A DNA stretch of 64,000 bases from Mucilaginibacter sp. OK268 (GTDB lineage Bacteria > Bacteroidota > Bacteroidia > Sphingobacteriales > Sphingobacteriaceae). The stretch is taken from assembly GCF_900103125.1 (NCBI RefSeq), contig NZ_FNJV01000001.1, forward strand, positions 1,178,001-1,242,000, given 5' to 3'. The position numbers and the translations under genes are program-made. The first letter of the stretch is position 1. Each line of letters opens with the position of its first letter. Shown piece by piece: positions 36,149-46,900 of the stretch. The notes under the pieces are model-generated. The model had not been told where the DNA came from. It ran no database searches and saw only the letters and a list, made by a program, of their open reading frames with translations.

Positions 36149-39100
36149 ATGAAAATAAAATCTACTTATTTAACTCGTTACACCATGTGGTTATTGATGG
36201 TAATGCTCACAAGCATAAGCCAGTTAACCTATGCGCAAACAAAAATTAATATCAAAGGCGTTGTAAAAGATGCCTCCGGCAATGTATTACCGGGTGCTAC
36301 CATTAAGGTGGCAGGTACCAGCCAGGTTACCGTTACCGATGTAAATGGCGTTTTTAAGATCAACGTAAACGATGGCACTACGTTAAGCATATCATTTGTA
36401 AGCATGGTTACCAAAACCATACAGGTTGATAAAGAGCATACCGTAATTAACATAGTACTTGAAGATAAAGATAAGCAGCTGAATGAAGTTGTGGTAGTGG
36501 GTTATGGTACCCAAAAACGTTCAGACGTAACCGGTTCGGTGGTGTCAGTACCCAAAGCACGTTTGTCGCAATTGCCGGTTACCAATGTGCTACAGGCTTT
36601 TGAAGGGGCGGTAGCGGGGGTAAGCGTAACAACTACTTCATCTGTGCCGGGTAGTTCTCCGTCGGCTATTGTGAGGGGGCAAAACTCTATTAACGCAGGT
36701 ACTGGCCCATATGTGGTGGTTGATGGTATCCCGCTTAGCAAAACCGGCGGCTCGCTTAATGATATTAACCCTAATGATATTGCCTCCATGGAGATATTAA
36801 AAGATGCCTCGGCGGTAGCTATCTATGGTACTAATGGCTCAAATGGAGTAATACTGATCACCACAAAAAGGGGTACCAGTGGTAAACCTGTGATCCGTTA
36901 TAACGCTTATGCCGGTGTTGAAAACATAGCACATATCCTGGAGCCACGTGATCCTTCAGCGTATATACAAAAATATGCAGATTATATGTCTCAAACAGGT
37001 CAAAAGCAAACAAGTCCAGTTCCTAATAGTTCTGAACTTCCTAACTATCAGGCTGGTCGTACAATTGACTGGATGAAAGCAGTAACCCAGCAAGGTGTTA
37101 TGCAAGATCATAACCTGAGCATATCAGGTGGTAGCCCCGATGTTAAATATTATGTTTCTGGTGATTATATGAAACAGAAAGGTGTGATACAGGGCTATCA
37201 ATATAACCGTATAAGTATCCGCTCAAACCTTGATGTTAATGTTACCAGTTTTTTAACGGTAGGCACATCTGCTTTTTTTACCAATAACAATTATGATGGA
37301 GGCCGCGCTAACTTACTGTTTGCGACTGCCATGAGTCCTTATGGTAATAAGTATAATGCTGATGGCACCTATGCAATTTATCCCATGAATCCTGAGCTTT
37401 TATATACTAACCCGTTATTGGGCCTTGTTACTGATCAGGTTAACCGCAGTGTAAACCTTAATGGTAATGCCTATGCCGAGCTAAAATTCGGGGGAATACT
37501 TAAAGGGTTAAAATATCGTGTAAACGCAGGCTATTCTTATTTACCAACACGTATTGACAGCTACAGCGGCCGTCTGGCCAATACCCCACTTGGCTATGCT
37601 ACTGCAACCAGCTCTGAAACCAATTCATATACCATTGAAAACCTTTTGTATTACAATAAAGATATAGGTAAGCATCATTTTGATCTTACCGGACTTTACA
37701 GTGCCCAACGAAAGCGGTATTTTATTTCAAGTTTTGCCGGAAGTGGTTATGTAAACGATCTGTTGTCATTTAATAATATTGGAGCCGGGGCTACAATATC
37801 AGCCCTGAGTATCCCAGGTACAACAGCTTTGGGTACTTATTCAGATCGTTATGCGCTTAATTCCCAAATGGGGCGCATTAACTATTCGTATAACAGTCGC
37901 TACCTTTTCACTTTCACGGCCCGGAGGGATGGCTCATCTGTATTTGGCGCTAACACAACAAAATATGGTTGGTTTCCTTCAGCAGCTCTGGGCTGGAATA
38001 TAAGCCAGGAAGATTTTCTGAAAAATTCAACTATAGTCAATAGCTTGAAATTAAGGGCATCTTATGGTAAAACAGGTAATGAAGCTATCAGCGTTTACCA
38101 AACTATTACTACTGATAGCCCCGTTAAATCCCCTTTCAATGGTGTTGGTGTTACAGGTGTACAGGCCAGTAACCTGGGTAACCCCAATTTGCATTGGGAA
38201 ACAACTGTTGGTACTAATATCGGGGTCGATTATTCGTTATTTAACAACCGAATAAGTGGCTCGGTTGATGCCTACAGTACGCGTACATCCGGTTTATTGC
38301 TGCAAAGGAGCCTGCCCCTTATAACCGGTTATTCAAGAATATTGGATAATATAGGTAAGGTGGCTAATAAAGGTATTGAGGTTACGCTTACTACCCGTAA
38401 TATAACCGGGAGTGATTTCCGTTGGGAAAGTAACATTGTGTACGCAATTAATCGTAATAAAATTGTTGACCTATATGGTGACGGTAAGGACGATTTGGGT
38501 AACCGGTGGTTTATCGGGCAGCCAATCAACGTGATATATGATTACAAGATGACAGGTGTTTGGCAAACAGGTGAGGATGCATCTAAACAAGATCCCGGCG
38601 CAAAACCCGGCGATTTAAAGTTTGCAGATACTAACGGTGATGGTAAAATCACAGCGGATGACAGAGTAATACAAGGCCAAACCGCGCCGAAATGGACAGG
38701 TGGTTTAACTAATACATTTCATTATAAGCAGTTTAATCTGAGTGTATTTATTCAAACCGCCCAGGGCCAGATGAGAAATAATGCTGACTTGAACTACGCA
38801 GATGAATCAGGCAGAAGAAACACACCTGCTGAAATTGGTTATTGGACACCTACCAATGGCAATAACTCATTCCAGGCATTATCATATACCAATACCCGTG
38901 GGTATGGTTACCCGCGCGATGCCAGTTATACCCGTATAAAAGATGTAACCTTTAGTTATGTTGTTCCGCAAAAAATATTGGATAAAGCACACCTGGCTGG
39001 TTTAACTTTTTATGCAAGCGGGCGTAACCTGTACACCTTTACTAAATGGATAGGGTGGGATCCTGAGCAAACCTTTTATACAAGAGGAACCTCAAATTCA

Positions 39101-39193
39101 TCAGCCAATCAGCAAGCCTATGCGTCCGATTGGACTAATAACTACCCCGTAACACGCACATTTGTTTTAGGTGTAAATATCTCATTAAAATAA
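36149..39193 (+). CDS. SusC/RagA-type TonB-dependent transporter, second locus
   Basis: A 1014-residue SusC family outer-membrane transporter. The signal peptide ends LTYAQ, followed by the carboxypeptidase-D-like domain (GVVKDASGNVLPGATIKVAG), LNEVVVVGYGTQKRSDVTGS near the TonB box, the plug (GPYVVVDGIPLS, MEILKDASAVAIYGTNGSNG) and the barrel. It clearly belongs to a different lineage from the SusC at 24243, with a distinct extracellular region, so a different ligand is expected. susD follows after 18 bases. The upstream sensor and C-run repeats suggest HTCS control. Confidence 0.96.
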   Translation: MKIKSTYLTRYTMWLLMVMLTSISQLTYAQTKINIKGVVKDASGNVLPGATIKVAGTSQVTVTDVNGVFKINVNDGTTLSISFVSMVTKTIQVDKEHTVINIVLEDKDKQLNEVVVVGYGTQKRSDVTGSVVSVPKARLSQLPVTNVLQAFEGAVAGVSVTTTSSVPGSSPSAIVRGQNSINAGTGPYVVVDGIPLSKTGGSLNDINPNDIASMEILKDASAVAIYGTNGSNGVILITTKRGTSGKPVIRYNAYAGVENIAHILEPRDPSAYIQKYADYMSQTGQKQTSPVPNSSELPNYQAGRTIDWMKAVTQQGVMQDHNLSISGGSPDVKYYVSGDYMKQKGVIQGYQYNRISIRSNLDVNVTSFLTVGTSAFFTNNNYDGGRANLLFATAMSPYGNKYNADGTYAIYPMNPELLYTNPLLGLVTDQVNRSVNLNGNAYAELKFGGILKGLKYRVNAGYSYLPTRIDSYSGRLANTPLGYATATSSETNSYTIENLLYYNKDIGKHHFDLTGLYSAQRKRYFISSFAGSGYVNDLLSFNNIGAGATISALSIPGTTALGTYSDRYALNSQMGRINYSYNSRYLFTFTARRDGSSVFGANTTKYGWFPSAALGWNISQEDFLKNSTIVNSLKLRASYGKTGNEAISVYQTITTDSPVKSPFNGVGVTGVQASNLGNPNLHWETTVGTNIGVDYSLFNNRISGSVDAYSTRTSGLLLQRSLPLITGYSRILDNIGKVANKGIEVTLTTRNITGSDFRWESNIVYAINRNKIVDLYGDGKDDLGNRWFIGQPINVIYDYKMTGVWQTGEDASKQDPGAKPGDLKFADTNGDGKITADDRVIQGQTAPKWTGGLTNTFHYKQFNLSVFIQTAQGQMRNNADLNYADESGRRNTPAEIGYWTPTNGNNSFQALSYTNTRGYGYPRDASYTRIKDVTFSYVVPQKILDKAHLAGLTFYASGRNLYTFTKWIGWDPEQTFYTRGTSNSSANQQAYASDWTNNYPVTRTFVLGVNISLK

Positions 39194-39211
39194 ACTGATA
39201 AATATAAAGAC

Positions 39212-40837
39212 ATGAAAAAGTATTCAAAAATATTGGTTTCAGTATCAGTGCTTATTATTGCATTTGCATCCTGTAAAAAAAACTACCTGGATGAAAAACC
39301 ATATTCATCATATACGCCGTTAACACTTACAGATTCCCTTGGGTTTGAAGCTTCTGCTGTAGGTTTGTATAATTATGAAAGCACAATTTTAACCTATTCA
39401 AGCGCACAAGGCTGGCCCAGTGTATGGCAGGTAGGTACCGATGTGGCCAACGCCACCGCAAATCAGCAGGGAATTGAAGTGCCTTACTACAACTATGCAC
39501 AGCTTACGTCAACTGATGGAGCTGCCTCCTATATATGGGGTAAATACTATGCGTTAATAAATAATGCCAATATCATAGTTGATGGCGTAGAAAGCCCCTC
39601 AACAACCAAAATTGGGCAGGTAGGTAAAAATGCTTTTGCGGCCGAGGCTAAATTTTTCAGGGCTTATGCTTATAACAACCTAGCCACACTTTTTGGCAAA
39701 GTGCCACTGATTATACATACTATTACCGCACCTAAAACAGATTTTGTACGTGCGTCACTTGATGCTGTAAACGCGCAAATTGTAAGCGATCTTACCTTCG
39801 CCATCAGTAATCTGGCCGACCTTTCAGCAGGTACAGGTAAATTAAATTCGCAAGGTAAACCCGTTGGCCGTGCCAACAAGTATATGGCTATGCAACTGCT
39901 TGCCGAAGTTTATTTGCGTATGGGGAAAAATGATTTGGCCGAACAGCAGGCCCAGGCCGTTATTAACAGCGGTAAATTTAGCCTGATCAAAGCCCGGTAT
40001 GGTGTGAGGGCAGGCGGAGCAGGCGATTATTATTCTGATATGTTTGTTTACGGGAACGAAAGGCGCGCCCAGGGAAATTCCGAAGCTATATGGGTGCTGG
40101 AGCAAGAAAATCCAAGCACGGTGGTGGGTGGTAATACGGATGCCGCGCAACAGCGACGGGTATGGGGAGCCGCTTATTACAATATTAGCGGATTGGTTAT
40201 TAGCGATACTTTAGGTGGCCGCAGTATTGGCAGGCTCAGGTTGAGTAATTGGGTGTTATACGGTCTTTATCCAACGGGTGACATGCGGAACTCGCAATAC
40301 AGTATACGTCGCCGGTATTATTATAATGATGTTACTAAACCCGCTACTTATGGCCAACAGGTGCCATTTACCGGTCCGGATACCTTATATAAAATATGCC
40401 CGAGCACAACCAAGTGGGGCGCTTATGATCCAAATGATGTTTTTGGATATGCCATGATCAAGGATTTTATGATGATGCGTTTAGGAGAAACCTACCTGTT
40501 ACTGGCCGAAGCACAGGTAAAACAAGGCAAAACCGCCGACGCTGCAACATCAATAAATGTATTGAGAACAAGGGCAAATGCACCACAGGTTACCTCCGAC
40601 CAAATGAACCTTAATTTTGTTTTGGATGAGCGTGCCCGCGAGTTGATCGGTGAAGAAAATCGCCGGATGACACTAATGCGTACAGGTACTTTGGTTGAAC
40701 GCTCCTTGCGTCTTAATTCAAATGACGTACAGCATCCAACAACCGGTTTGGCAGCTAAAAATTTACTCTTGCCTATACCATTGTCAGAAATTCAATTAAA
40801 TAAGGATGCTGTTTTAGAGCAGAATCCCGGATATTAG
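39212..40837 (+). CDS. SusD/RagB family lipoprotein, second locus
   Basis: A 541-residue SusD family lipoprotein (lipobox IAFASCKK, Cys21). It has the diagnostic AEAKFFRAYAYNNLATLFG helix, ANKYMAMQLLAEVYLRMGK, the C-terminal KDFMMMRLGETYLLLAEAQ helix, and LDERARELIGEENRRMTLMR before LLLPIPLSEI. It partners the SusC upstream. A perfect hairpin follows its stop, so the two downstream enzymes may be expressed by read-through or from a separate weak promoter. Confidence 0.95.
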   Translation: MKKYSKILVSVSVLIIAFASCKKNYLDEKPYSSYTPLTLTDSLGFEASAVGLYNYESTILTYSSAQGWPSVWQVGTDVANATANQQGIEVPYYNYAQLTSTDGAASYIWGKYYALINNANIIVDGVESPSTTKIGQVGKNAFAAEAKFFRAYAYNNLATLFGKVPLIIHTITAPKTDFVRASLDAVNAQIVSDLTFAISNLADLSAGTGKLNSQGKPVGRANKYMAMQLLAEVYLRMGKNDLAEQQAQAVINSGKFSLIKARYGVRAGGAGDYYSDMFVYGNERRAQGNSEAIWVLEQENPSTVVGGNTDAAQQRRVWGAAYYNISGLVISDTLGGRSIGRLRLSNWVLYGLYPTGDMRNSQYSIRRRYYYNDVTKPATYGQQVPFTGPDTLYKICPSTTKWGAYDPNDVFGYAMIKDFMMMRLGETYLLLAEAQVKQGKTADAATSINVLRTRANAPQVTSDQMNLNFVLDERARELIGEENRRMTLMRTGTLVERSLRLNSNDVQHPTTGLAAKNLLLPIPLSEIQLNKDAVLEQNPGY

Positions 40838-40847
40838 TTTTTTTAAT

Positions 40848-40877
40848 AAATAAGGGCTTAAATGTAAGCCCTTATTT
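40848..40877 (+). terminator. Perfect hairpin after the second susD
   Basis: A perfect 13-bp inverted repeat (AAATAAGGGCTTA at 40848-40860, TAAGCCCTTATTT at 40865-40877) has a 4-base loop and is followed by ATTACTTT. It may reduce transcription of the two downstream enzymes relative to susCD. Confidence 0.75.
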
Positions 40878-40909
40878 ATTACTTTATGCCGGTGTAATAT
40901 ATTTTATTG

Positions 40910-42250
40910 ATGAGGCCTTTGATGATTATACGTAAATGCTGTTTGCTTCTTTTGGTTGTTTTATACCATATACTGCCAGGTTACGCACAACTTATTGCTG
41001 TTAAAACCACAACCATAGGTATGGGTTGGGCAAATAACTCGGTTAACACGGTTATTTTTCGTAAAAATTCGCTGGTTACTTATAAAGGCACACAGTATGC
41101 AGCCTATTATGATAATGATCAGTTTGTGGTACTGGCCAAAAGACCAAGTGGTTTTAATCAATGGCAAATTCTGCGCACACCCTATCAAGGCGACGCCACC
41201 GATGCGCATAAAGCCATCTGTATCATGGTTGATGGAGCCGGTTATCTCCATGTGACCTGGGGCCATCATAACCAACCCTTAAACTATGCTGTGGGTACAT
41301 CGCCGGGCAGTCTTGAACTGTCAGCAAAAAAAGTGATGACCGGCGATAAAGAAAACAAAGTATCCTATCCCGAATTTTATAAACTACCCGGTGGCGACCT
41401 GTTATTTCTTTACCGTGATGGTGCTTCGGGTAACGGCAACCTCATGCTGAATCGCTACAGCACAACAACTAAAAAATGGAGTAGGGTACAGGATGGTTTA
41501 ATTGATGGCGAGGGCGGCCGTAACGCTTATTGGCAAATGGTTATTGATAAGCGAGGTACTATACACCTGTCGTGGGTATGGCGCGAAAGCCCCGATGTAG
41601 CCAGCAATCATGATATGTGCTACGCCCGCTCAACTGATGGCGGACTTACCTGGGAAAGATCGACTGGCGAGAAATATGTTTTACCCATAACAGCGGCTTC
41701 GGCTGAGTACGCCTGTAAAATACCTCAAAAAAGCGAACTGATTAACCAAACATCCATGTTTGCGGATGATGAGGGTAATCCTTTTATTGCCACTTACTGG
41801 CGCGAAGAAGGGCAAACCGTACCTCAGTATCATTTGGTTTATAACAACGCTGGTAAATGGCAGGTAAGTAACCTGGGTTTTCGTAAAACAGCTTTTAATC
41901 TTGGTGGGGGAGGAACAAAAAACATCCCCATATCGCGCCCGCAGATCGTTGCCTGGAACCAGGGCAAGTGGATGGCAGCAGCTCTTATTTTTCGTGATGC
42001 AGAACGCGGCGACAAGGTTTCTGTAGCCATAACCAATGATCTGAATAGCAATAAATGGCAGGTAAGTGATTTGTCGGCAGCAAATGTTGGGGCCTGGGAA
42101 CCAACATACGATACAACGCTATGGCAGAATAATAAAGTACTTGATCTGTTTGTACAAAAAGTAGTACAGATTGATGGCGAGGGTCGGGCCAATATTCCGC
42201 CTCAACTGGTACAGGTATTGGAATGGAAACCCACCAAACGGATAAGATAA
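40910..42250 (+). CDS. BNR-repeat (BNR_4-like) beta-propeller, candidate GH145/PL27-type enzyme
   Basis: A secreted propeller protein of about 446 residues with a signal peptide ending PGYAQ. The stretch DAHKAICIMVDGAGYLHVTW, then GHHNQPLNYA, is typical of the BNR_4 family, as are YARSTDGGLTWERS (an Asp-box-like repeat) and INQTSMFADDEGNPFIATYW. Seven-bladed propellers of this type include ulvan lyases (PL24/25), rhamnose-glucuronate lyases (PL27) and alpha-L-rhamnosidases (GH145). The last two remove rhamnose caps from arabinogalactan, which would fit the GH43 and GH16 of this locus, but family choice is inference. Start codons at 40907 (TTG), 40910 and 40922 are all possible; the GH43 frame begins within 10 bases of its stop. 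Confidence 0.75.
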   Translation: MRPLMIIRKCCLLLLVVLYHILPGYAQLIAVKTTTIGMGWANNSVNTVIFRKNSLVTYKGTQYAAYYDNDQFVVLAKRPSGFNQWQILRTPYQGDATDAHKAICIMVDGAGYLHVTWGHHNQPLNYAVGTSPGSLELSAKKVMTGDKENKVSYPEFYKLPGGDLLFLYRDGASGNGNLMLNRYSTTTKKWSRVQDGLIDGEGGRNAYWQMVIDKRGTIHLSWVWRESPDVASNHDMCYARSTDGGLTWERSTGEKYVLPITAASAEYACKIPQKSELINQTSMFADDEGNPFIATYWREEGQTVPQYHLVYNNAGKWQVSNLGFRKTAFNLGGGGTKNIPISRPQIVAWNQGKWMAAALIFRDAERGDKVSVAITNDLNSNKWQVSDLSAANVGAWEPTYDTTLWQNNKVLDLFVQKVVQIDGEGRANIPPQLVQVLEWKPTKRIR

Positions 42251-42258
42251 ACTTTAGT

Positions 42259-43386
42259 ATGATAGCAGCTTTTTATAAAAAACGAAAACCGTTAGCCCTC
42301 TTATTGATGGTGGTAATGATAGGTATTGGCCAATATAGCAGGGCCCAGCAAAAAGAATTTCACCCCGGGCAGTTATGGCCTGATAATAAAGGCGTACATA
42401 TTAACGCACATGGTGGTGGGATACTTTACCAAAAAGGAACTTACTATTGGTTTGGGGAACACAAAATTGCTGGAGGTGCAGGTAACAGGGCTATGGTTGG
42501 TGTGCATTGTTATTCTTCAAAAGATCTTTATAACTGGAAAGATGAGGGTATTGCATTGCATGTCTCTGATGATCTTCAAAACGATATTGCCAAAGGCTGT
42601 ATACTGGAGCGCCCTAAGGTGGTTTATAATAAACTCACCAAAAAATATGTGATGTGGTTTCATCTGGAACTGTTGAACAAAGGCTACAGCGCTGCACGTG
42701 CGGGTGTTGCCATAAGCGATAAAGTAACGGGCCCTTACCAGTTTATAAAAAGCTACCGCCCCAATCCCGCACAGATGCCTTTTTACCCGGCTACTGCTTT
42801 AGAAAGCGAGAAGGTGAATTGTGCCAGCCCGACTAATAAAAGTGACAGTTTTTTTTGCCGTGATCTGCCAGGCGGGCAAATGGCACGCGATATGACCGTT
42901 TTTGTTGATGATAATGGCAAAGCTTACCATATTTTTTCGTCCGAAGAGAATTTTACATTGGATCTGGCCGAGCTGACCGACGATTATACCGGGCATACAG
43001 GTAAATTTATCAGGGTATATGCAGGGCACCAAACAGAGGCCCCAGCTTTATTTAAACGTAACGGTATATATTATATGATTGGTTCAGGTTGTACAGGTTG
43101 GGACCCCAATGCCGCACGGTGGTTTTCGGCACCAAATATATGGGGACCCTGGACATATCATGACAATCCCTGTAAGGGCCCCGGCAGTGATAGTACTTAT
43201 GGTGGTCAAAGCACATATGTTTTACCCGTTGCCGGCAAAAAAGATGCTTTCATTTTCATGGCCGATAAATGGACGCCGAAGGATGCTATTGATGGCCGAT
43301 ATTTGTGGCTACCCATTAGTTTCAAAGGTAATGATATAGAGATAAACTGGATAAATAGCTGGAATTTGGATACATTTAAAAAGTAA
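42259..43386 (+). CDS. GH43 exo-beta-1,3-galactanase-like (GH43_24/34 type)
   Basis: A secreted five-bladed propeller of 375 residues, signal peptide ending near SRAQ. The usual GH43 base Asp in the first blade is absent (INAHGGGILY), as in subfamilies 24 and 34. Instead the residues proposed for the characterised fungal exo-beta-1,3-galactanase recur: Glu117 in ERPKVVYN, the acid Glu260 in TEAPALFK, and Gln317 in GGQSTYV. I therefore infer release of galactose from beta-1,3-galactan, with beta-galactosidase as the alternative. I chose the ATG at 42259, 9 bases after the propeller stop; an ATG at 42223 would overlap that gene and add 12 polar residues. Confidence 0.85.
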   Translation: MIAAFYKKRKPLALLLMVVMIGIGQYSRAQQKEFHPGQLWPDNKGVHINAHGGGILYQKGTYYWFGEHKIAGGAGNRAMVGVHCYSSKDLYNWKDEGIALHVSDDLQNDIAKGCILERPKVVYNKLTKKYVMWFHLELLNKGYSAARAGVAISDKVTGPYQFIKSYRPNPAQMPFYPATALESEKVNCASPTNKSDSFFCRDLPGGQMARDMTVFVDDNGKAYHIFSSEENFTLDLAELTDDYTGHTGKFIRVYAGHQTEAPALFKRNGIYYMIGSGCTGWDPNAARWFSAPNIWGPWTYHDNPCKGPGSDSTYGGQSTYVLPVAGKKDAFIFMADKWTPKDAIDGRYLWLPISFKGNDIEINWINSWNLDTFKK

Positions 43387-43900
43387 TATGAAAAGTTTAA
43401 AAGTCGTCGTAATCTTTTATGACAACAATTAATTAGCTGTATAGGTCTTATTCTTATAAGGCCCGTTTTCATTTGATCCTGAGCGTTTATTTTGACATTA
43501 ACCCCAAGAAACATATCCGATTGAAGTTTATTATTAAAGCCCTTGCCGTTTAAAGCAAGGGTTTTATAGTTTTCATTTACCGGCCTAATCCCTTAAGCTA
43601 CATTCTGTTGAACTTGCATTAAAACCTTTCCGAAACCTATCTGGCCGAAAGAGCCATTCAAAATGCTCCGGCATAATTAAAGATCAGTTCTTATATAATT
43701 TGGTATCAAAGCAAAAACAGATAACCGTTTGACACCGACCCATCGTAGTCTTAGCCTGGCTTTATTATGGTACTGGCATTCGGGTAATTATTGATGAGTC
43801 TGGTTAAAATACAGTCCATAGGCAATAATATAAAATAAATGTTTGCAGGTGTTTTGATTGCCGTGGAAGAACACTATTATATGCCTCCACGCCAATCATA
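43387..43900. other. Intergenic region between convergent units
   Basis: About 510 bases lie between the GH43 gene and the convergent ABC operon. Apart from the terminator at 43536 I see no gene, repeat or coding trace. Confidence 0.5.
43536..43566 (+). terminator. Terminator after GH43
   Basis: AAAGCCCTTGC and GCAAGGGTTTTA form a stem with a 7-bp GC-rich core followed by a short T-run, about 150 bases beyond the GH43 stop. Confidence 0.65.
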
Positions 43901-46900
43901 TCAGTTAATCTGGTCAATTGTCTTCATATTATCATTTGGGTTTCTGTCTATCAGCGTACCAAATGGGTCAACTCCAACGGCGTTTGGTTTGCCTTTAGTT
44001 ATAATGGTCAGTTGGTGATTGCCCCGGGTTAATTTGTATTTTTGGAGATAGAGTAGATTGGCGCGATTCCGTCCGTTTTTATCCTTTGTATCCGCTGCGA
44101 AGATTCCAATATCGATGTAATCATTCATCTTTAATGCCGGCACGTCGTTACCTTTGCTATCTATCCAAACTTTGTTAATATTTACTTTCAGGGTTACTTT
44201 ATACTCGTTCTTGCCGGCTATTTTTGTAGCTGTTACGGTGTTAACCTTGCTGTCATAAAGCGTCACTTTTTGCCAGGTATCGGTCATGTAATACTGCAAA
44301 GAATCCGGAACATGTTTTTGCAGGTAATGATAAAGGTTATTTGCACCTGCAAAAGGCGGCTGGCTTTTAAATGCATAAGCGTTTTTAAACTCACGGAGGG
44401 CATTGTTCAGGCTGTCTTCGCCAATGAGATTACGTAAACCGTACATGGCCACGCTTGCTTTGCCGCTCCACTCAAACCATTGGTTGGCCCTGATCAGCGA
44501 ATGCTCCCTTTCTTCCAGCCTGCGCCTTACAAAAAGATAATACCATAACTGGTCGAGCACAATGGCCCGCATGTTGGCTTTTCCATATTTTTTTTCGGCC
44601 ATTACCAATGCATCGTAATTGGCAAGACCTTCTGGTATCACCAATGAGCCTACGGTATTGTTTGGAGCTACCTGGAAACGCCACCACTGTTGGGCAAGAT
44701 TACGAGTAGTGGTAAAGTACAGGTAATCAAACTCATTTGGATTAGTGAAATGCGCGTTCCAGCTATTATACTCGGCATAGGTATCAAGTATGGTAGTTGA
44801 AGATTCACGCGGACCATAAGTAGAGGTTTCCGCAAGCCGGATGTTTTTGAATGGATATGGCCCATAAACGGAGCTATAATATTTAAGCCCTTCTTTATAA
44901 GCGTCTATAAAGCGGGCGGTATTTTCGTTATGTTCCGGGTGATGATAAACGTCAATATATATTTTATGGTCGAGCATGATACTATCACGGCTATCGGCAA
45001 ACCGGGCCGAAATAATACCGAAAGGCACATACATACCCGGCTTATCCTGAATGTAATGAAAATAGTTGCGACCACTCTGTTTCCATTGTTTTACCAGCTC
45101 GCCGTGAGTTACAACAGATTGGTCACCAGAAGTGCTTACCGTAACATCAAGACTTAGCAGGTCAGCAGATTTTCCGGCTTTTAGGGTTTTAATACCAATT
45201 GGATCATTTTGAGGTATTTCACTTTCTGCTGTTTTGGGTGGTAAACCTGCCTTTTTACGAACGTATGGACTACCAACCTCATCATCGTCGTCATAGCCCA
45301 AACCAGGTAGGCCGCCTGTAAAGAAGGTACCGTTATGCAACAGGTTAACTGAATAAAGTCCGTTGGTGAAGCCAGTATGGGTAACCGACGAATTAACCTC
45401 CAAAACAACCGAATCCCCGGGTGCAAGCGACTCCCTCAATTGGTATAATCTAAAATCGGCTGTATCCTGCTTCGGCCTAAACCAGTTAAAAAATCCCCGC
45501 GAATAAAATAGCGGATTTGTGAATGGAACTGGTTTCCCATTAACGGCTATGAAATAATTCAGGCCATCGGCATCAAGCAGCATTTTTGAAATGGGCTTAT
45601 CTGTTTTGTTTGTTATAGTGACCTGGGCTTTTACAAATTCCTGTTGTTTATCTGGGAAAATATCAACTTTCATTTTTATGCGGGTTACCTTGGGCAATGG
45701 CAGCGACTGATATTTTTTTAAGACTTTTTCATAAATAATAGCACGGTCTTCCTGCTCATCTTTGCTTAAATAATTATTTAGGTAACTTACATTATAATAG
45801 ATATATGCGCCTACTATTAAGAACATAGGGATGAGAACCGCTGCAAATAGCTTCGTTTTTTTATTGAACCGTTCAGGTATCAGTTGTAACCGTTCTTTAA
45901 ATGATGAGCTTACACCACGGTAATAAAACAATGCAGCCACAATGATCAGTACTCCACCCCCTAAAAGCCAGTAAAGGTTAAACCAGCTTATTGGCCCAAT
46001 CATGTGCCCCATACCGTCCATATCCGAAATGCCTGTGTTTGGTGTGTAGGAATACAGCAATAGATGGTAATTGAACATGCCGGTAAGTTCCAGAAAGAAA
46101 AAACCTATCCATAAGGTGACACCTACCGCGTAAGCAGCAAATTTATTGTTGATGATAACATGTACCAGGTAACAAAACACAACGATCAGTAGTAGCTTTG
46201 GTAATAGGATAATGAAAATATAACTAAAGTATGTACCTAAATGGAGCGCTGTATATCCTTTAGCAAGCTGTACAATTACACCGATAACAAAAGGGATAAA
46301 CGACAGGCCGGCGCCAATAACGAGTAAAGGGATCAGTTTTGAACCGTTCAATACCCAGTTTGGTGGTGGTAACGAATCGTTGATAAAGGCATAGCGGGTA
46401 AGCCGGTCGCGTTGCAGCGTTTCGCCGGTATAAAACATGATAATAAAGAAGATGAAGAACGGGAAAGCATCATTAAAGATACTTAAAAGCATTACAGTTC
46501 GGGGCAGATCTTGTACACCGTAATTTCTTTCGCCCAGCCAAAATACAAAACCCAGAAAGATACTGCCACTGCCTACAATGATCCAGAAGTAATTGTCGCG
46601 GATGATGTTTAATAGCTCCAGCTTTACAAGGTTTGATAAAACCCGTCGTTCATATTTACCGGCGAAACTCACCGCAGGTATTTTAATCGCCTTATTGGTT
46701 GCCTTTGTATTTATATCATCAATGGTGGCTTTATCGCGCTTGCCGCTAAAGAATTTTTCAAAATTAAAGCGGACGTAGGTAAACAGCAGGATGACAAGTC
46801 CCAATCCGGGCCAAATGATCCTGTTAATGGCCATAGGGCCACTGATCAGGATCAGGTTATTGTTTTGTTCGGTGGCTGTTGCATTGTTCATTTGATACCG

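Noticed and set aside
42326..42652. 108-codon frame in an alternative frame inside GH43
   Set aside because: It is contained in the GH43 gene, whose conserved residues are in the other frame.
44681..44704. Active M1 zinc peptidase site in the permease
   Set aside because: The expected HEXXH reads RNLAQ, checked directly on the nucleotides, so an active site is not called.
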